The notes beneath the pieces are model-generated. The model worked only from the letters and a program-made list of their open reading frames with translations, was not told the origin of the DNA and searched no databases. This document shows positions 57,506 to 64,000 of a DNA stretch of 64,000 bases, in pieces. Source of the DNA: Brevundimonas guildfordensis (GTDB taxonomy: Bacteria > Pseudomonadota > Alphaproteobacteria > Caulobacterales > Caulobacteraceae). The DNA is taken from assembly GCF_014836405.1 (NCBI RefSeq), contig NZ_JACSQU010000002.1, positions 497,046 to 561,045 on the forward strand, read 5' to 3'. A program made the position numbers and the translations under genes. Every line of letters begins with the position of its first letter. The stretch's first letter is position 1.

Positions 57506-59587
57506 TCAGGCCAGGGTGCGGACCTTGGGCTCGCGGTCCCACTGGCGAGTGGCGGCGGGCTTGATGAAGGCGTCGGCGCCTTGCGACAGGTCGATCACGC
57601 CGGCGTCCGCCTCGACGCCCGCCTTGTCGAGCAAGGGTTGGGCTTCGGGCGTATGACCGATGGCCTTCAGGTGCCCGAAGGCGTCCTTGGCGAAGTCGAT
57701 GGCCGCGCCTTCGGTCAGCAACTGCTGGCAGCCGTCGGCCGACAGCACCAGGGCCACCGCGTCGAACAGGACCGAGGGCGCGCCCGCCAATTGATGATCC
57801 GCCGTCAGGGTAGAGCCGTCCTTCAGCTTGGCCCCTCCGCGCTTGGGCGCGATGATCTCGACCGCCGCGCCGGCCGCCTTGGCCGCGTCCTGCACGGCCT
57901 TGACCACGGCGCCGTCGGCCCCGTCGGTGACCAGGACGCCCACCTTCCGTCCCTTGAGGGTGTCGGGGTATTTACCGATCAGACGCACAGCGGGCGACGG
58001 CTTCAGGTCGATCGGCTCGGCGGCCGCCGGGGTCTTTTTGGGCAGGGCCACGCCCAGGCCGTCGGCGACACGTTTGGCGAGGACTTCATCGACGTTGCGC
58101 AGGTTGCCCATCACGCGGTTCCGCACGTGCTCAAGCGAGACCTTCGACAGTTCAAACACAATGGCCGAGGCCAGGTGCGCCTGTTCCGGCGCCGCCAGGC
58201 TGGCGAAGAACAGCCGGGGCTGGCTGTAGTGGTCGGCGAAGGTCTCGGAGCGCAGCCGCACCTTCTCCTTCTCCACCGGCTCGCGGAAGCTGGTGAAGCC
58301 GCCCTTGGCGTCGGCGCGGGGCCCGCCGTCCTCTCCGGCCTGAGCCAGGCTGTTGGGCTCATAATTGGCGCGGCCGGTCGGGACCTGCGTCTGCATATGG
58401 CCGTCGCGCTGGAAATTCTGGAAGGGGCAGCCCTTGGCCCGGTTGATTGGGATCTGGTGGAAGTTCACCGTGCCCAGCCGCGACAGCTGGGTGTCCTGAT
58501 AGGAGAACAACCGCCCCTGCAGCAGCGGGTCGTCCGAGAAGTCGATGCCCGGGACGATGTTGGTCGGCAGGAAGGCGGCCTGCTCCGTCTCGGCGAAGAA
58601 GTTGTCGGGGTTCCGGTTCAACGTCATGCGCCCGATGACCTTAAGCGGATGGATTTCCTCCGGGATGATCTTGGTCGCATCCAGGATGTCGAAGGGCAGG
58701 GCGTCGGCTTCGGCCTGGGTCAGCACCTGCACGGCGAAGTCCCACTGCGGGAAGTCGCCCTGATCGATAGCGTCGAACAGGTCGCGGCGGTGGAAGTCGG
58801 GATCCGCCCCGGCGATCTTCACCGCCTCGTCCCAGCAGGTCGCCTGCGTCCCCAGCTTGGGCCGCCAGTGGAATTTGACGAAGTGCGACTCGCCCTTGGC
58901 GTTGACCAGGCGGAAGGTGTTGACGCCGAACCCCTCCATCATGCGCAAGGAGCGCGGGATGGCCCTATCCGACATGGCCCACATCACCGTGTGGGTGGTC
59001 TCGGGCATCAGGCCGACGAAGTCCCAGAAGGTGTCGTGGGCGGACGCCGCCTGTGGATAACCGCGATCAGCCTCCATCTTCACGGCGTGGATCAGGTCGG
59101 GGAACTTGATCGCGTCCTGGATGAAGAAGACCGGGATGTTGTTGCCCACCAGGTCCCAGTTCCCCTCCTTGGTGTAGAACTTCACCGCAAAGCCGCGCAC
59201 GTCGCGGGGCGTGTCGATCGAACCGGCGCCGCCGGCCACGGTCGAGAAGCGGGCGAACAGTTCGGTCTTCTCGCCAACCTCCGTCAGGATCTTGGCCGTG
59301 GTGTACTGTTCAAGGCTTTCCGTCAGCTCGAACACGCCGTGCGCGGCCGAGCCGCGCGCGTGGACGATGCGCTCGGGAATGCGCTCGTGGTCGAAATGCT
59401 GGATCTTCTCGCGCAGGATGAAGTCTTCAAGCAGCGTGGGTCCGCGCGGCCCTGCCTTCAGCGAGTTCTGATTGTCGCTGATCGGCGTCCCGTGGTTCGT
59501 GGTCAGCCGCGTCTCGGGGGTCGAGGCCTGCTGATGCAGTTCCCCGCCTTGGCCGATGATGTCCTGGTTTGTCGATTTCTCGGGCAC
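57506..59587 (-). CDS. katE: Large-subunit catalase KatE (HPII type)
   Basis: The 693-residue catalase decomposes hydrogen peroxide. The start is GTG 59587 with AGGAGG just upstream; a longer frame adds a non-conserved Arg-rich leader. The catalytic His is in [17 protein letters not shown], with [20 protein letters not shown] following, and the heme-ligand Tyr is in [13 protein letters not shown]. The C-terminal DJ-1/PfpI-like domain ([20 protein letters not shown] onward) defines the large-subunit clade. Confidence 0.96.
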   Translation of the reverse strand: MPEKSTNQDIIGQGGELHQQASTPETRLTTNHGTPISDNQNSLKAGPRGPTLLEDFILREKIQHFDHERIPERIVHARGSAAHGVFELTESLEQYTTAKILTEVGEKTELFARFSTVAGGAGSIDTPRDVRGFAVKFYTKEGNWDLVGNNIPVFFIQDAIKFPDLIHAVKMEADRGYPQAASAHDTFWDFVGLMPETTHTVMWAMSDRAIPRSLRMMEGFGVNTFRLVNAKGESHFVKFHWRPKLGTQATCWDEAVKIAGADPDFHRRDLFDAIDQGDFPQWDFAVQVLTQAEADALPFDILDATKIIPEEIHPLKVIGRMTLNRNPDNFFAETEQAAFLPTNIVPGIDFSDDPLLQGRLFSYQDTQLSRLGTVNFHQIPINRAKGCPFQNFQRDGHMQTQVPTGRANYEPNSLAQAGEDGGPRADAKGGFTSFREPVEKEKVRLRSETFADHYSQPRLFFASLAAPEQAHLASAIVFELSKVSLEHVRNRVMGNLRNVDEVLAKRVADGLGVALPKKTPAAAEPIDLKPSPAVRLIGKYPDTLKGRKVGVLVTDGADGAVVKAVQDAAKAAGAAVEIIAPKRGGAKLKDGSTLTADHQLAGAPSVLFDAVALVLSADGCQQLLTEGAAIDFAKDAFGHLKAIGHTPEAQPLLDKAGVEADAGVIDLSQGADAFIKPAATRQWDREPKVRTLA

Positions 59588-59733
59588 CGCGTCGCTCCTC
59601 CTGGCCGTCAGTGGCGAGCAACGAACGTTCGGTCTGCGCAATTGGGTGCCGGGTTCGGCGGATTTTACATATAATGCCGCGCAGGCGGCTTGGGCGTCTT
59701 CGCAGTCGGCGATGGTGCGGCTATGAGGCGTGC

Positions 59734-61179
59734 ATGATCCGTCGTCTTCGCCCCGTTCCGTTCGCCCTTGGGCCTGTCCACTTCGTCGGCATCGGCGGCA
59801 TCGGCATGAGCGGCATCGCCGAGATCATGCTGAAGATCGGCTATCAGGTGCAGGGCTCGGACGCCAAGGCCAGCGCCAACACCGAGCGGCTGGAGAAGCT
59901 GGGCGCGCGCATCTACATCGGCCACGACGCCGCCCATGTGACCGAGGGCGTCTCGGCGGTGGTCTATTCCACGGCGGTCAAGGCGGCGAACCCCGAACTG
60001 GTCGTGGCGCGCGAACGCCGCATTCCTCTGGTCCGCCGGGCCGAGATGCTGGCCGAGTTGATGCGGCTGCAGTTCTCGATCGGCGTCGGCGGCACCCACG
60101 GCAAGACGACGACGACCTCCATGGTGGCGGCCCTGCTGGACGCGGGTTCGCTGGACCCGACGGTGGTCAACGGCGGCATCATCAACGCCTATGGCACCAA
60201 CGCCAAGGTCGGGGACGGCGACTGGATGGTGGTCGAGGCGGACGAGAGCGACGGCTCCTTCCTGCGCCTGAAATGCACGGTCGCGATCATCACCAACATC
60301 GACCCGGAGCACCTGGACCACTACGGCGACTTCGATGCGGTGAAGAAAGCCTTCTGCGACTTCATCGAGGATATTCCCTTCTACGGCTTCGGCGTGGTCT
60401 GCCTCGATCACCCCGAGGTGCAGAAGCTGGCGGCCCAGATCGACAACCGCCGTCTGGTCACCTACGGCCTGAACCCCCAGGCCATGGTCCGCGCCGACAA
60501 TGTGCGGATGGACCCGGACGGCTCGCGTTTCGACGTGATGATCCAGGGGCAGGGCATGGCGGCTCTGGACGAACCGGCGCGGATCGAGAATCTGCACCTG
60601 CCGATGGCGGGCTGGCACAACGTCTCCAACGCCCTGGCGGCCATCGCCGTGGCGCGCGAGATCGGGGTGGACGAGGATTCCATCCGCGCAGGCCTCGCCG
60701 GCTTCGGCGGGGTGAAGCGCCGCTTCACCACCACGGGCGTGGCCCACGGGGTACGGGTCATCGACGACTACGGCCACCACCCGGTCGAAATCGCCGCCGT
60801 GCTGAAGGCCGCCCGTCAGGTGGTCCACAACGCCGACAACCCCGGCCGCGTCATCGCCGTGGTCCAGCCGCATCGCTACACCCGCCTGCGCGACCTGATG
60901 CAGGACTTCTCCACCTGTTTCTCGGACGCTGACAGCGTGCTGGTCGCCGACGTCTATCCGGCGGGCGAACAGCCGATCGAGGGCGTCGACAAGCACGCCC
61001 TGGTCGAGGGCGTCCGCCGCTACGGCCACCGCCACGTCGCTGCGCTGGAGAACGCCGCCGCCCTGCCGCGCGTCATCCGCGAAGAGGCGAAGCCGGGCGA
61101 TCTGGTCGTGCTGCTGGGCGCGGGCGACATCACCAGCTGGGCCTACGCCCTGCCGGCGCAGCTGGAGGCGCTGGGCTGA
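59734..61179 (+). CDS. murC: UDP-N-acetylmuramate-L-alanine ligase MurC
   Basis: The 481-residue enzyme starts [20 protein letters not shown], with [15 protein letters not shown]. The ATP loop is [20 protein letters not shown], and [36 protein letters not shown] and [20 protein letters not shown] are typical of MurC. It adds L-Ala to UDP-MurNAc. The ATG at 59734 fits the conserved N-terminus. It restarts the dcw cluster after the 16-kb interruption. Confidence 0.97.
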   Translation: MIRRLRPVPFALGPVHFVGIGGIGMSGIAEIMLKIGYQVQGSDAKASANTERLEKLGARIYIGHDAAHVTEGVSAVVYSTAVKAANPELVVARERRIPLVRRAEMLAELMRLQFSIGVGGTHGKTTTTSMVAALLDAGSLDPTVVNGGIINAYGTNAKVGDGDWMVVEADESDGSFLRLKCTVAIITNIDPEHLDHYGDFDAVKKAFCDFIEDIPFYGFGVVCLDHPEVQKLAAQIDNRRLVTYGLNPQAMVRADNVRMDPDGSRFDVMIQGQGMAALDEPARIENLHLPMAGWHNVSNALAAIAVAREIGVDEDSIRAGLAGFGGVKRRFTTTGVAHGVRVIDDYGHHPVEIAAVLKAARQVVHNADNPGRVIAVVQPHRYTRLRDLMQDFSTCFSDADSVLVADVYPAGEQPIEGVDKHALVEGVRRYGHRHVAALENAAALPRVIREEAKPGDLVVLLGAGDITSWAYALPAQLEALG

Positions 61180-61190
61180 ATCTCACGCTC

Positions 61191-61321
61191 CCGCTCATCC
61201 CGGCGGACGCCGGGATCCAGTGAGAGCTTCACGACGAAGCCTTGCCGCCCTACATCGGATCAACGTCAAACGGCTGGATGCAGCCAAAGCACTGGATCCC
61301 GGCGTCCGCCGGGATGAGCGG
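61191..61321. repeat. Palindromic repeat, CATCCCGGCGGACGCCGGGATCC type
   Basis: The arms 61191-61222 and 61290-61321 are perfect inverted repeats of 32 bases separated by 67 bases. Each arm contains its own GC-rich hairpin. It lies between murC and murB and almost fills the gap. I recall the core as common in alphaproteobacterial genomes. Confidence 0.9.
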
Positions 61322-61329
61322 ATTACTGG

Positions 61330-62238
61330 ATGGCCTGGACTGACAACCTCCCCGCCGTGCGCGGCAAGCTGCTGCTGAACGAGCCGCTGGGGCCCTACAC
61401 CTGGTTCCGCGTGGGCGGGGCGGCGGACGCCTTGTTCATTCCGGCGGACGCCGATGATCTGGCCGACTTTCTGAAGGCCCTGCCCGAGAGCGTGCCCGTC
61501 ACGGCGATCGGCGTCGGCTCGAACCTGATCGTGCGCGACGGCGGGGTCGAGGGCGTGGTGATCCGTCTGGCGGGCCGCGCCTGGGGCCAGGTGACGGCTG
61601 ACGGCGACACCGTCACGGCGGGCGCAGGCGCGCTGGACAGCATGGTGGCGCGCGCCTCGGCCAAGGCGGGCATCGCCGGGCTGGAGTTCTACGCGGGCAT
61701 CCCCGGCTCCATCGGCGGCGCCCTGACCATGAACGCGGGCTGCTACGGCTCGGAAACCAAGGACGTGCTGGTGTCCGCCTGGGGGCTGAACCGCAGAGGC
61801 GAACGGGTCGAACTGGCCCTGGTCGACTTCGGCTACACCTACCGTCACTCGAACGCCCCGGCCGACATCATCTGGATCGAGGCGACCTATCGCGGCACGC
61901 CCGACGCGCCCGAGGCCGTCGCCGCCCGTATTCAGGAAATCACCGAGCGCCGCGAGAAGACCCAGCCGATCCGCGAGAAGACCGGCGGCTCGACCTTCAA
62001 GAACCCCGACGGCCATTCCTCGTGGAAGCTGGTCGACGACGCGGGCTGGCGCGGCAAGCTGCACGCCGTTACCGGCGGCGGCGCCAAGTTCAGCGAGCTG
62101 CACTCCAACTTCATGATCAACCCCGGCGAGGCCACGGCCGCCGACATCGAGGGCCTGGGTGAGGCGGTTCGCGCTGATGTGCTGGCGAAGACGGGCGTGC
62201 AGTTGAACTGGGAAATCCGTCGGATCGGGCGCAAATAA
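61330..62238 (+). CDS. murB: UDP-N-acetylenolpyruvoylglucosamine reductase MurB
   Basis: The 302-residue FAD enzyme reduces UDP-GlcNAc-enolpyruvate. It has [59 protein letters not shown] and [20 protein letters not shown], with the catalytic Ser in that last block. [20 protein letters not shown] closes the domain. It is type IIa-like in length. It follows murC by 150 bp because of the repeat. Confidence 0.97.
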   Translation: MAWTDNLPAVRGKLLLNEPLGPYTWFRVGGAADALFIPADADDLADFLKALPESVPVTAIGVGSNLIVRDGGVEGVVIRLAGRAWGQVTADGDTVTAGAGALDSMVARASAKAGIAGLEFYAGIPGSIGGALTMNAGCYGSETKDVLVSAWGLNRRGERVELALVDFGYTYRHSNAPADIIWIEATYRGTPDAPEAVAARIQEITERREKTQPIREKTGGSTFKNPDGHSSWKLVDDAGWRGKLHAVTGGGAKFSELHSNFMINPGEATAADIEGLGEAVRADVLAKTGVQLNWEIRRIGRK

Positions 62239-62431
62239 CCCTCTCCCGGCGGGAGAGGGCTTGAGCGCACGAGAGCCGAAGGCGATCGTTCTTGCGCGAA
62301 AGGGTGAGGGGTTTGTCCCGTCAGTCGGCGTAAGCCGCCGCGTTTCTTTCTGTCGCCGCGAACCCTCACCCTTTCGCCTTTTCCAATCGCTGCGCTCTTG
62401 GAGGCTCAAGCCCTCTCCCATAGGGAGAGGG
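62239..62431. repeat. Palindromic repeat, CCCTCTCCCGGCGGGAGAGGGCTTGAGC type
   Basis: The left part CCCTCTCCCGGCGGGAGAGG (62239 on) and the right part CTCAAGCCCTCTCCCATAGG (62405 on) are inverted. Inner GAAAGGGTGAGGG and CCCTCACCCTTTC also pair. It begins at the last base of the murB stop codon and occupies most of the murB-ddl gap. It is a fourth sequence type of palindrome in this window. Confidence 0.85.
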
Positions 62432-62527
62432 TGGAAATCTTGCGAATTTCCTTCCACGACCCCGTATCGTTTCCAACCGGTTAACCGTATTCAGGGCATA
62501 GGGGCGGGCTAGTCTTCGGATGTTGCC

Positions 62528-63466
62528 ATGCGTGCGCCCCTGAACACCCTCCATGTCGCTGTCCTGATGGGCGGCCTGTCGTCGGAACGCGAGGTGTCGC
62601 TGTCCTCGGGTCGCGGCTGCGCGGACGCCCTGGAAGGGCAGGCGGCCAAGGTCACGCGCGTCGACGCCGGGCGCGATCTGGCCCAGGTGCTGACAGCGCT
62701 CAAGCCCGACGTCGTCTTCAACGCCCTGCACGGCAAATGGGGCGAGGACGGTTGCGTCCAGGGCATCCTTGAGACGCTGAAGATCCCCTACACCCACTCC
62801 GGCGTCCTGGCCTCGGCCCTGGCGATGGACAAGGACAAGTCCAAGGCCGTGCTGCGCGCGGCGGGCGTCATCGTGCCCGGCGGCGGCCTGTTCGACCGGC
62901 ATGAGGTGGCCAGCCGCCACGTCATCGACCCGCCTTATGTGGTCAAGCCGAACGCAGAGGGCTCCTCGGTCGGGGTGTTCCTGGTGCGCGAGGGCGCCAA
63001 CCGTCCGGTGGCCGAGGTCGGCGCCGACGACTGGGCCTATGGCGATCAGGTCATGGTCGAGCCCTTCATCGCCGGCAAGGAGCTGGCGGTCACCGTCCTG
63101 GGCGAGGCGGCCGGTCCGCGCGCCCTGACCATCACCGACATCACCCCGACCAAGGGCTTCTACGACTACGAAGCCAAATACGCCGAGGGCGGCTCGACGC
63201 ACGTCCTGCCCGCCGAGCTGCCGCCGCACGTCTTTGACAAGGCTTTACGCCAGGCCGAGCTGGCTCACGCGGCCATGGGTTGCCGAGGGGTTTCCCGAGC
63301 CGACTTCCGTTATGACGATGTTAACGACGTTCTCGTTCTGTTGGAGATCAACACCCAGCCCGGCATGACCTCGACCTCGCTCGCTCCCGAGCAGGCGGCC
63401 TATGTCGGGATGGATTATCGCGAACTGGTTCGTTGGATGGTGGAGGACGCCTTATGCCCGCGGTAG
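62528..63466 (+). CDS. ddl: D-alanine-D-alanine ligase
   Basis: The 312-residue ATP-grasp enzyme makes D-Ala-D-Ala for MurF. It starts MRAPLNTLHVAVLMGGLSSE, then REVSLSSG. VVFNALHGKWGEDGCVQGIL, PYVVKPNAEGSSVGVF, FIAGKELAVTVLG and EINTQPGMTSTSLAPEQAAY are signatures. It overlaps ftsQ by 13 bp. Confidence 0.97.
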   Translation: MRAPLNTLHVAVLMGGLSSEREVSLSSGRGCADALEGQAAKVTRVDAGRDLAQVLTALKPDVVFNALHGKWGEDGCVQGILETLKIPYTHSGVLASALAMDKDKSKAVLRAAGVIVPGGGLFDRHEVASRHVIDPPYVVKPNAEGSSVGVFLVREGANRPVAEVGADDWAYGDQVMVEPFIAGKELAVTVLGEAAGPRALTITDITPTKGFYDYEAKYAEGGSTHVLPAELPPHVFDKALRQAELAHAAMGCRGVSRADFRYDDVNDVLVLLEINTQPGMTSTSLAPEQAAYVGMDYRELVRWMVEDALCPR

Positions 63467-64000
63467 TGCGCGGCGGTCGGCGACAGTCTTCGGGCAAGGG
63501 CGGCGCGCGCGGCGCTCCCCCTAGCCGCGCGGCCGCGATCGGCCGGCTGGACATGTCGCCTCGCGTCGTGGCGGCGACCCTGGTGGTGGGCGTCGGCATC
63601 GTCGCGGCCGTGCTGGCCACCGGCGCGCGCGCCGAGCGCATCTCGACGGCCGCCACCGAGCGCTTTGACGCCGTCACGACCGGCATGGGTCTGAAGGTGC
63701 GCCAGGTTCACGTCACCGGGGCCTCGCCCGAGGCCGCCGCCGCCGTGCGCGCTGCCGTCGGCGTCCATGCCGATCAGCCTATCGTCAGCCTGGACCTGGC
63801 CGCCGTGCGCGACCGGGTGCAGACCGTCGGCTGGGTCAAGGAGGCGCGCGTGGTGCGCCTGTTGCCCGACACCCTGATCGTGGACGTCAAGGAACACGAC
63901 CGTCTCGCCGTCTGGCAGGTCGGCGGCAAGGCTCACGTCATCGATGCGCAGGGCCTAGTCATCGAGGGCGCCGATGCGGGCCGTTATCCGCGCCTGCCCC
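63454..64000 (+). CDS. ftsQ: Cell division protein FtsQ (partial, C-terminus outside window)
   Basis: From ATG 63454, 182 codons are open to the window edge. The N-terminus is basic and cytosolic (MPAVVRGGRRQSSGKGGARG). A membrane helix follows (VVAATLVVGVGIVAAVLATG), then a POTRA domain (LKVRQVHVTGASPEAAAAVR) and the start of the FtsQ domain (VGWVKEARVVRLLPDTLIVD). It links FtsL/FtsB to the divisome. It overlaps ddl by 13 bp. Confidence 0.93.
   Translation, partial: MPAVVRGGRRQSSGKGGARGAPPSRAAAIGRLDMSPRVVAATLVVGVGIVAAVLATGARAERISTAATERFDAVTTGMGLKVRQVHVTGASPEAAAAVRAAVGVHADQPIVSLDLAAVRDRVQTVGWVKEARVVRLLPDTLIVDVKEHDRLAVWQVGGKAHVIDAQGLVIEGADAGRYPRLP

Noticed and set aside
57500..59674. 724-codon open frame on the plus strand across katE
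   Set aside because: It is antisense to a catalase with all family motifs; the translated text is low-complexity.

Overview
The window is GC-rich alphaproteobacterial DNA, most likely from a Caulobacteraceae chromosome and probably Brevundimonas. The evidence is a CcrM-type GANTC methyltransferase, a CtrA-like site at fliL, a sigma54-type flgF promoter, FliL-FliM-MotE flagellar genes, a DUF3297 gene, and the mraZ-to-ftsQ division and cell wall (dcw) cluster in alphaproteobacterial order. The genus is inferred from recalled protein similarity; no search was run.

Layout. 1-7.6 kb is an accessory region. It holds a cut-off flavin monooxygenase, a gene-poor stretch, a compact run of small RNA-handling genes (cold-shock protein, IF-1-like OB protein, two unknown proteins, NYN/OST-HTH putative RNase), IS66-type and excisionase-type fragments, and a tyrosine recombinase broken by one stop codon. 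The recombinase lies against the 3' end of tRNA-Ser(GGA). 7.8-10.5 kb has msrA, a YjbR-like gene and three tandem paralogous exported proteins. 10.5-17.1 kb is flagellar: flgFGAH leftward, and fliL, fliM, a PflI-like gene and motE rightward, diverging from a control region at 13.64-13.82 kb. 17.2-31.2 kb carries housekeeping and envelope genes: an M28 peptidase, tRNA-Leu, a Na+/solute symporter with a 43-residue partner, a PafA-like phosphatase, pyk, a D12-class adenine methylase, rnhB, a CAT-anticodon tRNA, a SIMPL protein, sppA and an AmpD-like amidase. RNase P RNA follows at 31.2-31.6 kb.

32-43.5 kb is the first part of the dcw cluster (mraZ, rsmH, ftsL, ftsI, murE, murF, mraY, murD, ftsW, murG). 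Most neighbours overlap or nearly touch, and four MraZ-type repeats and a LexA-like box lie upstream. The cluster is then interrupted for about 16 kb by mscS-like, wecG/tagA-like, smc, two DsbA-like genes, a DUF721 gene, mutY, a glycogen-debranching-like gene, a GT4 glycosyltransferase, ccrM and katE. It resumes with murC, murB, ddl and ftsQ, which is cut by the window end.

Several palindromic repeat elements are scattered through gaps. One lies in frame inside murD and adds about 50 residues to that enzyme. The most unusual features are the cspA/IF-1-like pair separated only by an in-frame TAG, the NYN/OST-HTH gene set around it, the repeat inside murD, and the triplicated secreted family.
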